A stretch of DNA of 64,000 bases from Bradyrhizobium niftali (GCF_004571025.1 NZ_SPQT01000016.1:62001-126000); one strand, 5' to 3'. Shown: positions 50,325 through 58,218, counted from the first letter of the stretch. Notes: a model not told the origin generated them from the sequence alone. A program made the numbers and translations.

Positions 50325-51104
50325 GTGACGCCCACGATGATCGCTGCCCTTGGATTGCTGATGGTCGCCACCGCGTTCCTGTCGGGACTGTTCGGCATGG
50401 CGGGCGGGCTGATCCTGATCGGCGTGCTGCTGGCCTTGATGCCGCTGCCGACCGCGATGGTGCTGCATGCGATCACGCAGATGGCCTCGAACGGCTGGCG
50501 CGCTTTCCTGTGGCGCGCGCATATCCGCTGGCGGCCGGTCGCGAACTATATGGTCGGCGCTGCCATCGCGCTCGCGGCCTGGTCGCTGACCCGCTACGTG
50601 CCTGATAAGCCGACGGCGCTGCTGCTGCTCGGCATCACCCCGTTCATGGCGCGGTTGCTGCCGACGAACATCAAACCGGACCCTGACAGGCTCTGGCAGG
50701 GCACCGTCTATGGCACGATCTGCATGGGCTTGATGCTGATGACCGGCGTGTCGGGCCCGCTGCTCGATACCTTCTTCCTCGGCGGCGATTTCGGCCGGCG
50801 TGAGAAGGTGGCGACGAAGGCGATGTGCCAGCTCGTCAGCCACTTCACCAAGCTGATCTATTTCGGCGGCATCATCGACCAGGCGGCGAGCCTCGATCCC
50901 GTGCTCGCCGGCGTCGCGATCGCAGCTTCGATGCTCGGCACCACGCTGGCGCGGCGCATCCTCGAAGCCATGACCGACCAGCAATTCATCGCCTGGTCGA
51001 ACAAGCTGATCACCACCATCGCCTGCTACTACGTCGCCTATGGCGGCTGGCTCCTGGTTCGGACCCCGGTACTGGCGGCCTTCGACAAGGGAGGTTTGCA
51101 ATGA
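50325..51104 (+). CDS. Sulfite exporter TauE/SafE-family membrane protein
   Basis: A 259-residue permease with about seven or eight membrane helices and a typical N-terminus (TMIAALGLLMVATAFLSGLF, GMAGGLILIGVLLALMPLP). TauE/SafE proteins export sulfite or other organosulfur anions. GTG start with AGGAGA upstream. The next small gene overlaps by four bases (ATGA). Its divergent LysR neighbour suggests substrate-responsive control; substrate not known. Confidence 0.91.
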   Translation: MTPTMIAALGLLMVATAFLSGLFGMAGGLILIGVLLALMPLPTAMVLHAITQMASNGWRAFLWRAHIRWRPVANYMVGAAIALAAWSLTRYVPDKPTALLLLGITPFMARLLPTNIKPDPDRLWQGTVYGTICMGLMLMTGVSGPLLDTFFLGGDFGRREKVATKAMCQLVSHFTKLIYFGGIIDQAASLDPVLAGVAIAASMLGTTLARRILEAMTDQQFIAWSNKLITTIACYYVAYGGWLLVRTPVLAAFDKGGLQ

Positions 51105-51331
51105 GCGAGACCGCCGATCCGCTGGTGCTGGACTTCGTCGAATGGGTCGCGCGCGAGCCGCGCGCCTATGCCGAGGTGATTTCGACCTGGAAGACGTCGT
51201 GCCCGCGCCTCACCATCTGGGAAGACGCCGCCGACCGCGGCTACGTCGCGCGCGAGACGGTTGCCGGCCTCGGGCTGGTCATCGCAGTGACGGAGGACGG
51301 CGAAAGGTTTTTGCGAACTAACGGGCGGTGA
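51101..51331 (+). CDS. Small protein coupled to TauE
   Basis: A 76-residue soluble protein: DPLVLDFVEWVAREPRAYAE, VISTWKTSCPRLTIWEDAAD, RGYVARETVAGLGLVIAVTE, DGERFLRTNGR. The C-terminal part resembles a winged-helix ending (D.G..FL), which is common in small DNA-binding or effector domains; this is tentative. GGGAGG precedes the ATG and it overlaps tauE, so coexpression is expected. Function unknown. Confidence 0.82.
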   Translation: MSETADPLVLDFVEWVAREPRAYAEVISTWKTSCPRLTIWEDAADRGYVARETVAGLGLVIAVTEDGERFLRTNGR

Positions 51332-51344
51332 GCCAAGCGCAGCT

Positions 51345-51442
51345 GTCATCATCCGCGAAGGCGGATGATCCAGTAAACACCGGCAGCAATGTATCTCACG
51401 ACCGCGGCGGCGTACTGGATGCCCCGCCTTCGCGGGCATGAC
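51345..51442. repeat. Paired palindromic repeat, family I
   Basis: GTCAT...ATCCAGTA on the left and TACTGGAT...ATGAC on the right pair; the left tip is CATCCGCGAAGGCGGATG and the right tip GCCCCGCCTTCGCGGGC. It has the same inner and outer arms as 41708 but different tips. Confidence 0.83.
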
Positions 51443-51475
51443 AACGGAATTTGGTATGCGCATCTCTCTCCACAT

Positions 51476-51556
51476 CGTCATTGCGAGCGCCAGCGAAGCA
51501 ATCCAGAATGTCTCCGCGGCGGCAGTCTGGATTGCTTCGCTGCGCTCGCAATGACG
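51476..51556. repeat. Paired palindromic repeat, family J
   Basis: CGTCATTGCGAGCG and CGCTCGCAATGACG ends, with inner AGCGAAGCAATCCAGA and TCTGGATTGCTTCGCT arms. It is the only copy of this family in the window and is immediately followed by the GGAG that serves as the ribosome site of the GST gene. Confidence 0.87.
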
Positions 51557-51567
51557 GAGCACCAGCC

Positions 51568-52266
51568 ATGTCGCTCAAACTGTTCGAACTCGTCGGCACC
51601 GACGCCTCGCGTCCCTTCAGCCCGTATTGCTGGCGCACGCGAATGGCGTTGGCGCACAAGGGCCTGGCGGCGGAATCGCTGCCCTGGCGCTTCACCGAGA
51701 AGAGCGCGATCGCGCCGCACGGCTCGGAGAAGGTCCCGGTGCTCCTGCACGACGACAAGCCCGTCGTCGATTCCTGGGCGATCGCGAACTATCTCGAAGA
51801 CACCTTTCCGGATCGCCCGTCGCTGTTCGGCGGCGAGGGCGGCCGCGCCATGGCGCGCATGATCAACGCCTTCGGCGACATCGCCATCGTCGGCGGCATC
51901 TTTCCGCTGATCATCGCCGACATCCCGAAGAATCTCGCCGACGCCGATGCCGCCTATTTCCGCAGGTCGCGCGAGGCGCGGTTCGGTGGCAAGACGCTGG
52001 AAGAGATCATGGCCAGCCGCGATGCCGGCGTGGTCGCCTTCCGCAAATCGCTCGAAGTGATGCGGCAGACGTTCAAGACGCAAGCCTATCTTGGCGGCAA
52101 TGCGCCGAACTACGCCGACTACATCGTGTTCGGCGGTTTTCAATGGGCGCGGGTGGTGAGCCCGTTCAAGCTGCTGGAGGCGGACGATCCGGTCTATGCG
52201 TGGCGCGAGAAGCTGCTCGATGCGTTCGACGGCATGGCGCGGACATCGCCGGGGCACGCGGTGTAG
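51568..52266 (+). CDS. Glutathione S-transferase family protein
   Basis: A 232-residue protein. The thioredoxin-like N-domain has FSPYCWRTRMALAHKGL (a SPYCxR start), the cis-Pro region EKVPVLLHDDKPVVDSW and IANYLEDTFPDRPSLF. The C-domain is helical and contains NAPNYADYIVFGGFQWARV. The SxxC motif suggests a Cys-type GST, possibly related to beta-etherase-like enzymes such as LigE/LigF, but that is tentative. The ribosome site GGAG at 51556-51559 abuts the repeat. Substrate unknown. Confidence 0.9.
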   Translation: MSLKLFELVGTDASRPFSPYCWRTRMALAHKGLAAESLPWRFTEKSAIAPHGSEKVPVLLHDDKPVVDSWAIANYLEDTFPDRPSLFGGEGGRAMARMINAFGDIAIVGGIFPLIIADIPKNLADADAAYFRRSREARFGGKTLEEIMASRDAGVVAFRKSLEVMRQTFKTQAYLGGNAPNYADYIVFGGFQWARVVSPFKLLEADDPVYAWREKLLDAFDGMARTSPGHAV

Positions 52267-52279
52267 CAGATCGGAGGGC

Positions 52280-52303
52280 GGGCTCGGCCGAAGGCGCGAG
52301 CCC
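52280..52303. terminator. Hairpin between convergent GST and barrel genes
   Basis: GGGCTCG and CGAGCCC arms lie in the 45-bp space between two convergent stops. It lacks a T-tract but may end both messages. Confidence 0.4.
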
Positions 52304-52311
52304 GACTTGCG

Positions 52312-53136
52312 TCAGAACTTGTAGGCGATGCCGAAGCGGCCAATGTCGCTGCGCAGCTTGGTCGAGACGTTGAAGGTCGCGGTAGGCGTGTTGCCGGTTG
52401 TGACCAGGCCGGAGGTGGAGACCGAGCCGAGGTCAACGTGCAGGTATTCCCCGCTCACCACCCAATGTGGCGTGATCGCATAGTCGATGCCGGCGCCGAC
52501 AGTCCAGCCGACCCGGGTCTGGCTGACCGCGGCCGTCTCGAATTCCGAGCCGAATCCGAGCGGCGAGAAGCCCACATAGCTGTTCGAATATTTGACGTCG
52601 CCGATGGCGACACCGCCGGTAGCGTAGAAGAGCGCCTTGTCGACCGCATAACCGATGCGGGGGCGAATGGTCGCGAGCCAGTTGGTCGAGACGGTGGTTG
52701 TGAACGCCGCGGTGCCAACGGGGAAGGTCAGGAACGGACTGCCGGCCGTCGCGACCGTCTTGTCGAAGTGGCGCCACGAAATGTCGCCTTCGACGCCGGC
52801 GACGAAACTGCCCCATTGCCGATTGTAACCGGCCTTGCCGCCGACGATTGCACTGGTTCCCGATAGGCCCGGCGAACCGATGGCGTTCAGTCCGGGAATG
52901 TCGGCGGGGAAGTAGAGCGCAACCGGCCCGTTGACAGCGCTGAGACTCGGATCGGCTTTGTTCCAGCTCGCGCCGGCGCTTCCGCCGACGTAAAATCCCG
53001 TCCAGCTGAACGGCGCGACCGCCGGCAAGGCCTTGTAGGCCTGGGCCTGCATGTCGGCTGCCACCGCCGCGGAGACGGACGCCATTCCCCCGATGGCCGC
53101 GAAGAGCGCGAGTCGTGAGAAGCAAATTCGTGACAT
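52312..53136 (-). CDS. Outer-membrane beta-barrel protein (Omp25/31-like)
   Basis: A 274-residue surface protein. A signal peptide (MSRICFSRLALFAAIGGMAS, cleaved at VAA/DM) precedes FSWTGFYVGGSAGASWN, the family N-terminal strand. Further strands include GGKAGYNRQWGSFVAGVEGD, NWLATIRPRIGYAVDKALFY and GWTVGAGIDYAITPHWVVSG, then EYLHVDLG. The C-terminus is RFGIAYKF, suitable for BAM recognition. It is a distant paralogue of the barrel at 13.3 kb. The start at 53136 has GGGG upstream. Confidence 0.91.
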   Translation of the reverse strand: MSRICFSRLALFAAIGGMASVSAAVAADMQAQAYKALPAVAPFSWTGFYVGGSAGASWNKADPSLSAVNGPVALYFPADIPGLNAIGSPGLSGTSAIVGGKAGYNRQWGSFVAGVEGDISWRHFDKTVATAGSPFLTFPVGTAAFTTTVSTNWLATIRPRIGYAVDKALFYATGGVAIGDVKYSNSYVGFSPLGFGSEFETAAVSQTRVGWTVGAGIDYAITPHWVVSGEYLHVDLGSVSTSGLVTTGNTPTATFNVSTKLRSDIGRFGIAYKF

Positions 53137-53340
53137 GGAAGCCCCTGACCGATGAAATCTCAGGTAGTTCAATAGCAGGGGGCCGGTCGATGGGCTGTCC
53201 CTGAAATGTCACGCCGGTGCTCAGCAACGGCGTCGAGACTGACATGATCAGGCCCGTGACGACATCGGGCAGGAAATATCCGATAGCGCGGAAGCCGCTC
53301 GGGGCTGCGGTGTAGCTGCTGCGCACACTCTCTCCGTAAC

Positions 53341-53384
53341 GTCGTCCCGGCCTGGTGCGCAATTGCGCACCAGGCCGGGACGAC
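53341..53384. repeat. 44-bp perfect palindrome
   Basis: Both halves match over all 22 bp, from GTCGTCCCGG to CCGGGACGAC, with GTGCGCAATTGCGCAC at the centre. It is in the 294-bp space between the barrel and CWC genes, in which no gene is otherwise seen. It shares its ends with family D and its core with copies at 1668 and 26626. Confidence 0.88.
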
Positions 53385-53430
53385 ACCGAAAGTGTAGCGC
53401 GTGCTCGCGTCTCACCGACGATGTTGCGGC

Positions 53431-53628
53431 CTACTTTGCCGCGCTCGCTGCCGCCTCCCGCAGACAGTCCCGGCACAGACAATCCTCGCCCTTGACCGGC
53501 ATCGGCAGTCGCGCGGTTTCCTCCGCGCACCAGCAGGTGCCCGAGAGATCGCAGCCGAACTCGGTGCCGCAGCGGGAACAGGCGAGGCGGCGCGGTTCCT
53601 GCGTTGAGGATTCTTTCGGAATTGTCAT
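53431..53628 (-). CDS. Cysteine-rich CWC-family protein
   Basis: A 65-residue metal-binding protein. Cysteine pairs CSRCGTEFGC, the name-giving GTCWC, then CLCRDC near the end follow the Cys_rich_CWC pattern. It probably binds zinc or iron. The ATG is at 53628, divergent from the DUF1800 gene. Function unknown. Confidence 0.86.
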   Translation of the reverse strand: MTIPKESSTQEPRRLACSRCGTEFGCDLSGTCWCAEETARLPMPVKGEDCLCRDCLREAAASAAK

Positions 53629-53742
53629 GATTTGCGCAAAAGGTGTCTCGTCATTTTCATGTCGGGTTCATCTCCCGCTGCGGTATATTATCCGCCGCGC
53701 ACAGACCAGGAAAGCGGTTGGCAATCCGCGAAGGACAAATCG

Positions 53743-55320
53743 ATGGCCCGCGATTCGCAAGCCGCCCTCGTTGCGCTCAACCGGTTCGGCTTCGGCGCCC
53801 GCGGCGGGGCATCCGGCGATCTCATCAACGCGGCCTCGGATCCGCGCGGATTCGTCAAGGCGGAGCTGAGCCGACCCAACGGCGTGCTGCTGGAGGCGCC
53901 AGGGCTGCAATCCACGCCGCAGCTCGGGCAAGCCGTGTTCGCCTATCAGGACCAGGTCAAGCAGGCGCGCGAGGCCGCCGCCAAAGCCGGCGCGCCGACT
54001 GAGGCGCCGCCGCCGCAAGCGCCGTCCGATCAAAAGCCCGGACTGCGCCGCAATCTCTCGCTGAACGCCGCGGCGACGGAAATCGCCGGCCAGATGGCCG
54101 AGGCCAAGCCGACTGACAGCAAGCCGGCCGACACTATGGCGAAGCCCGACACCATGCAGCCGAACATGGCCGCACCGCCGGCCGCCAAGCCCGCGCCACA
54201 GCCGCTCAACGTGATCCAGAAAACCTTTCGTACCGAGGCGCTGGCGCGCTTGCAGCGTGCGACGCTGGTCGAATGCGGCTTCACCGAGCGGCTGGTCGTG
54301 TTCTGGTCCAACCATTTCTGCATCTCCGCGAGCAAGGGCGAGCTGGCGCGGATCTGGGCCGGCGCGTTCGAGCGCGAGGCGATCCGGCCGCACGTGCTCG
54401 GACGTTTCGCCGACATGCTCAAGGCGGTCGAGCAGCATCCGGCCATGCTGTTCTTCCTCGACAACCAGCAATCGCTCGGGCCGGACTCGCGCGCGGGGCA
54501 AAACCGCAAGCGCGGGCTGAACGAAAATCTCGCGCGCGAGATCATGGAGCTGCATACGCTCGGCGTTGGCGGCGGCTACACGCAGGAGGACGTCACCTCG
54601 CTCGCGCGCATCATCACGGGCTGGACCTTTGCCGGAAGGCAAGGCGGGCTCGGCACACCCGGCTCCTTCGCCTTCAACGTCAATGCGCACCAGCCCGGGC
54701 CGCAAGTGCTGCTCGGCAGGACCTACGAGCCGACGGGGCTGGCTCAGGGCGAGGCGGCGCTCGCCGACATCGCCCGGCATCCGTCGACCGCGAATTTCAT
54801 CGCGACCAAGCTCGTCCGTCATTTGGTCGCCGACGATCCGCCTCAGGCATTGGTCGCGCGCCTGCGCGACGTCTTCGCCAAGACCGACGGCGATCTCAAG
54901 GCGATGGCGACGGCGCTGGTCGATTCCGACGAGGCCTGGAAGGCGCCGCTGACCAAGATGCGCTCACCTTACGACTTCGTGGTCGCGAGCGGCCGGCTGC
55001 TCGCACGCGTGCCGGAGGATCCCGGCGGCTATCTCAACAATCTCAACCTGCTCGGTCAACCGCTGTGGTCGCCGGCCGGTCCCAACGGTTTCCCGGACAC
55101 CACCGCCGCATGGGCGGCGCCCGAAGGCATGAAGCTGCGGCTCGACATCGCCGCGCAGATGGGCGCGCGGCTCGGCAACAATATCGACCCGCTCGACCTC
55201 TTGGAATTCGCAGCAGCAGACGCGGCCTCCATCGAAACGCGGCGAACCATCGAGCGCGCGGAATCGCGCCAGCAGGCGCTGGCGCTGCTGCTGATGTCGC
55301 CGGAAATGCAGAGGAGATGA
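53743..55320 (+). CDS. DUF1800 family protein
   Basis: A 525-residue protein. The start at 53743 (MARDSQAALVALNRFGFGAR) has AAGGA 8 nt upstream and is the family N-terminus. After a Pro/Ala-rich insertion (about residues 85-155), the conserved core contains ERLVVFWSNHFCIS, ILGRFADMLKAVEQHP-like spacing (HVLGRFADMLKAVEQHPAML), NENLAREIMELHTLGVGGGY, TQEDVTSLARIITGWTF and HPSTANFIATKLVRHLVADD. The next gene, DUF1501, starts 3 bp after its stop. The two families are nearly always paired; their joint function is not known. Confidence 0.92.
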   Translation: MARDSQAALVALNRFGFGARGGASGDLINAASDPRGFVKAELSRPNGVLLEAPGLQSTPQLGQAVFAYQDQVKQAREAAAKAGAPTEAPPPQAPSDQKPGLRRNLSLNAAATEIAGQMAEAKPTDSKPADTMAKPDTMQPNMAAPPAAKPAPQPLNVIQKTFRTEALARLQRATLVECGFTERLVVFWSNHFCISASKGELARIWAGAFEREAIRPHVLGRFADMLKAVEQHPAMLFFLDNQQSLGPDSRAGQNRKRGLNENLAREIMELHTLGVGGGYTQEDVTSLARIITGWTFAGRQGGLGTPGSFAFNVNAHQPGPQVLLGRTYEPTGLAQGEAALADIARHPSTANFIATKLVRHLVADDPPQALVARLRDVFAKTDGDLKAMATALVDSDEAWKAPLTKMRSPYDFVVASGRLLARVPEDPGGYLNNLNLLGQPLWSPAGPNGFPDTTAAWAAPEGMKLRLDIAAQMGARLGNNIDPLDLLEFAAADAASIETRRTIERAESRQQALALLLMSPEMQRR

Positions 55321-55322
55321 TG

Positions 55323-56540
55323 ATGATCGACTGCGTCGAGAACCGCCTCCTCACCTCGCGCCGCGGCCTCCTGCTCGGCGGCGCCTCGTTCGCGGCCTGG
55401 GCCTATTTGCCGAAATTCGCGCGCGCGGCCGACGGTCGCGATCCCAGGCTGATCGTCGTGATCCTGCGCGGCGCGCTCGACGGGCTCTCGACCGTCGCGC
55501 CGGTCGGTGATCCCGATTATGCCGGCCTGCACGGATCGATCGCGCTCGCGTCGGATGGCGCGCATCCCGCGATCATGCTCGATTCCTTCTTCGCGCTGCA
55601 TCCGGCGATGCCGGAGTTTGCGCGGATGTATCGCGACAAGCACGCCGCGGTGATCCACGCGGTGGCGACGCCCTATCGCGACCGCTCGCATTTCGACGGC
55701 CAGGACGTGCTCGAAAGCGGCTATGCCGGTCCGGGCCGGGTGCAGTCGGGCTGGCTCAACCGCGCGTTGGAAGCGCTGCCGCGCGGCGAGCGCGTCTCGA
55801 GCGGTCTTGCGGTGGGACCGACCACGCCGCTGGTGCTGCGCGGCAACGCGCCGACCGTCGGCTGGGCGCCGGTTGCGCTGCCGCAGGCCGACGACGACAC
55901 CGCGATGCGCCTCGTCGATCTCTACCGTCACCGCGATCCCGCGCTGGCGATGGCGCTGTCGCAGGGCCTCCAGCTCGACAAGGTCGCGAGCGGCGACGAC
56001 ATGAAGCCGAAGGGCGGCAATCAGGTCGCGCAGATGCGCCAGGTCGCGCGCGGCGCGGCAAAGCTGATGGCCGCCGACGACGGCCCGCGCATTGCCGCGC
56101 TCGCCTTCGACGGCTGGGATACGCATGCCAATGAAGGCGGCCCGGTCGGCCGCCTCGCCTTCCTGCTCGGCGGGCTCGACGGCGCGCTCGCCGAATTCGA
56201 GAGCGGCCTCGGCGAGCGCTGGCGCGACACCGTCGTCGTCGTCGCAACCGAGTTCGGCCGCACCGCGCGCATCAACGGCACCGACGGCACCGATCACGGC
56301 ACCGCCACCGTCGCGCTGCTCGCCGGCGGCGCGGTGAAGGGCGGCCGCGTCATCTCCGACTGGCCCGGCCTCAAGCTCGCCAACCTCTATGAGGCCCGCG
56401 ACCTCAAGCCGACCACGGATCTGCGCTCCGTGATCAAGGGCGTTCTGCAAGGCCAGTTCGGTCTGTCGGACCGTGTGCTGGCGGAGACGGTGTTTCCGGA
56501 CAGCGCAAGCGCAAGGCCGATGAAGGGGCTGGTGGCCTAA
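55323..56540 (+). CDS. DUF1501 family protein, Tat-exported
   Basis: A 405-residue protein. A twin-arginine signal (TSRRGLLLGGASFAAWAYLP, cleaved near ARA) predicts export in folded form. The sulfatase/phosphatase-like core includes LIVVILRGALDGLSTVAPVG, HAVATPYRDRSHFDGQDVLE, FDGWDTHANEGGPVGRLAF and VVVATEFGRTARINGTDGTD, with HGTATVALLAGGAV, which carry conserved Asp/His residues. The start at 55323 is the third of three consecutive ATG codons (55317, 55320, 55323), with GGAG 6 nt upstream. It is coupled to the DUF1800 gene. Confidence 0.92.
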   Translation: MIDCVENRLLTSRRGLLLGGASFAAWAYLPKFARAADGRDPRLIVVILRGALDGLSTVAPVGDPDYAGLHGSIALASDGAHPAIMLDSFFALHPAMPEFARMYRDKHAAVIHAVATPYRDRSHFDGQDVLESGYAGPGRVQSGWLNRALEALPRGERVSSGLAVGPTTPLVLRGNAPTVGWAPVALPQADDDTAMRLVDLYRHRDPALAMALSQGLQLDKVASGDDMKPKGGNQVAQMRQVARGAAKLMAADDGPRIAALAFDGWDTHANEGGPVGRLAFLLGGLDGALAEFESGLGERWRDTVVVVATEFGRTARINGTDGTDHGTATVALLAGGAVKGGRVISDWPGLKLANLYEARDLKPTTDLRSVIKGVLQGQFGLSDRVLAETVFPDSASARPMKGLVA

Positions 56541-56552
56541 TCCACAAACGCC

Positions 56553-56652
56553 GTCATTCCGGGGCGCGCCCCTTGGCGCGAGCCCGGAATCCATACTCCC
56601 GATCGGGGTTATGGATTCCGGGCCCGCGCCTTGCGGCGCGTCGGGGAATGAC
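56553..56652. repeat. Paired palindromic repeat, family A
   Basis: GTCATTCCGGGGCGCGCC and CGGGGAATGAC ends, with CCCGGAATCCATA and TATGGATTCCGGG inside and GCGCC/GGCGC tips. It is 13 bp after the DUF1501 stop. Confidence 0.86.
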
Positions 56653-56684
56653 GACATGATGAGCCGAACATCAGGAGACCATCC

Positions 56685-57008
56685 ATGTACATCGCCATGA
56701 ATCGCTTCCGCGTCGCCAAGGGCTCCGAGGCCGCCTTCGAGCAGGTGTGGCTCTCGCGCGACACGCATCTGGACAAGGTGCCGGGCTTCGTCGAATTCCA
56801 TCTGCTGCGCGGGCCCGAACTCGAGGACCACACCCTGTACGCCTCGCACACCGTGTGGGCGAACCACGCGGCGTTCGAGGCGTGGACCAAGTCGGAGGCG
56901 TTTCGTGCCGCGCATCACAAGGCCGGGGACAACAAGCCGCTTTATCTCGGCCATCCGCAATTCGAAGGCTTCGAGGTGATGCAGACGGTCGGGCGCGGCG
57001 CCAAATAG
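56685..57008 (+). CDS. Antibiotic biosynthesis monooxygenase-like protein, IsdG-type heme oxygenase candidate
   Basis: A 107-residue dimeric alpha/beta ferredoxin-like protein. Residues N6 (AMNRF), W67 (FEAWTKS) and H77 (FRAAHHKAG) fall at the positions of the Asn/Trp/His triad of IsdG-type heme-degrading enzymes. KGSEAAFEQVWLSRDTHLDK then VPGFVEFHLLRG is typical. Bradyrhizobium is known to have IsdG-family heme oxygenases (HmuQ, HmuD); this could be related, but no heme-uptake genes are adjacent. Its start is preceded by AGGAGA. Confidence 0.86.
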   Translation: MYIAMNRFRVAKGSEAAFEQVWLSRDTHLDKVPGFVEFHLLRGPELEDHTLYASHTVWANHAAFEAWTKSEAFRAAHHKAGDNKPLYLGHPQFEGFEVMQTVGRGAK

Positions 57009-57024
57009 CGCCGCGCTTCAGACG

Positions 57025-57966
57025 TCAGCCCAGCGTGATCTTGTCGATCTCGGCAAGATCATCAGTGCTGAGCTTCCAGGCGATCGCCTTGACGTTCTCC
57101 TCGATCTGCTCGACGCGGGTGGCACCGGCGATCACGCTGGACACTTGCGGGCGTCCGGCGAGCCAGGAGAAGGCGAGCTCGAGCATGCTGTGCCCGCGCG
57201 CCTTGGCGAAGGCCTGGAGCTTCTCGACGATGTCCTCGTTGCGCGGCGTGACGTAGCGGTCGCGCAGCCGCGGCACCTTGCCGAAGCGGGTGTCATCAGG
57301 CGCGCTCTCGCCCTTCCGGTATTTGCCGGTCAGAAGTCCGCTTGCGAGCGGGAAGAACGGCAACAGGCCGAGCCTGTATTCCTGCGCGGCCGGCAGCAGA
57401 TCCTTCTCGATGTCGCGCACCACCAGGGAATATTCGTCCTGGCAGGAGACGAAGCGGCTGACATTCGTCGCGCGTGCGACGTACTCCGCCTCGGCGACCC
57501 GCCAGGCCGGAAAGTTCGAATTGCCGATGTAGCGGACCTTGCCCTGCCGGACGAGATCGTCGAGCGCGCGCAAGCTCTCCTCGATCGGCGTCAGCGGGTC
57601 ATAGTCGTGCTGCTGGTAGAGATCGATGTAGTCGGTCTTCAGCCGCTTCAGGCTCGCTTCCACCGCGTTCATGATGTAGCGGCGCGAGGCGCCCTGCTTG
57701 GTTCCGTCCTCCGCCATCGGCTTGGAATATTTCGTCGCCAGCACGATGTCCTTTCGGCGATCGCCCAGGACGGTGCCGAGCACGTTTTCCGAGCCGCCCA
57801 TGTTCGAATAGATGTCGGCGGTGTCGAGCAGCGTGATGCCGAGGTCGAGCGCGCGATGGACCACCTTGCGCGAGGTCTCGAGGTCGGTGCGCTGGCCGAA
57901 ATTGTTGCAGCCGAGCCCGACCGCGGAAACGCGAAGGCCGGAGGCGCCGAGATTGCGAATTTCCAT
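57025..57966 (-). CDS. Aldo/keto reductase
   Basis: A 313-residue NADPH-dependent oxidoreductase. The catalytic tetrad is Asp and Tyr in LLDTADIYSNMGGSE, Lys in LATKYSKPM and His in LYQQHDYDP. GKVRYIGNSNFPAWRVAEAE and SSVIAGATRVEQIEENVKAI are family blocks. The start at 57966 (MEIRNLGASGLRVSAVGLG) has AGGA 6 nt upstream. Substrate unknown. It is convergent with the IsdG-like gene, 16 bp away. Confidence 0.93.
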   Translation of the reverse strand: MEIRNLGASGLRVSAVGLGCNNFGQRTDLETSRKVVHRALDLGITLLDTADIYSNMGGSENVLGTVLGDRRKDIVLATKYSKPMAEDGTKQGASRRYIMNAVEASLKRLKTDYIDLYQQHDYDPLTPIEESLRALDDLVRQGKVRYIGNSNFPAWRVAEAEYVARATNVSRFVSCQDEYSLVVRDIEKDLLPAAQEYRLGLLPFFPLASGLLTGKYRKGESAPDDTRFGKVPRLRDRYVTPRNEDIVEKLQAFAKARGHSMLELAFSWLAGRPQVSSVIAGATRVEQIEENVKAIAWKLSTDDLAEIDKITLG

Positions 57967-58062
57967 GGGAGGTCCTGTCAGATGAGCAGCAGCGCATTGT
58001 GACCGCGGTGCACCGCGCCAGCAAGCTGCCCGCCGCGCTGCTGCCATGCCGGCAGAGCGGAC

Positions 58063-58108
58063 AAAAAAGTGCGGCCCCTGTCAGACGCGGCGACTGACGG
58101 GGACCGCT
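58063..58108 (-). terminator. Intrinsic terminator downstream of GNAT gene
   Basis: GCGGTCCCCGTCAG and CTGACAGGGGCCGC arms (minus strand) flank a 9-nt loop and are followed by ACTTTTTTGT. One mismatch in 14 pairs. It separates GNAT from the aldo/keto reductase gene. Confidence 0.85.
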
Positions 58109-58194
58109 TTGGGGCGCTTGATCGGTGACGGGGGGCCTGATCAGACGCAGGTGGAGCCTAGTCCCGCTATGTAACGCACAGGTGACATCGGGAG

Positions 58195-58203
58195 TTATCC
58201 ACA
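58195..58203 (+). promoter_or_regulatory. Single DnaA box TTATCCACA
   Basis: A perfect 9-bp DnaA consensus lies between GNAT and its terminator. It is isolated, so it is probably a titration or regulatory site or a chance match, not an origin. Confidence 0.3.
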
Positions 58204-58218
58204 GGCTGCGCGCTAGAA

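Noticed and set aside
53137..53340. Possible pseudogene on the minus strand between the barrel gene and the palindrome
   Set aside because: A hydrophobic reading (YFLPDVVTGLIMS) looks protein-like but has no start, no ribosome site and runs out of frame into the barrel gene; chance is more likely.
54273..55322. N-terminal extension of the DUF1501 frame inside DUF1800
   Set aside because: This upstream part is a shadow of DUF1800; the true DUF1501 start with ribosome site and Tat signal is at 55323.
55056..56960. A 634-codon open frame on the minus strand
   Set aside because: It is antisense to DUF1800/DUF1501, with Arg/Gly/Ala-rich sequence and no motif.
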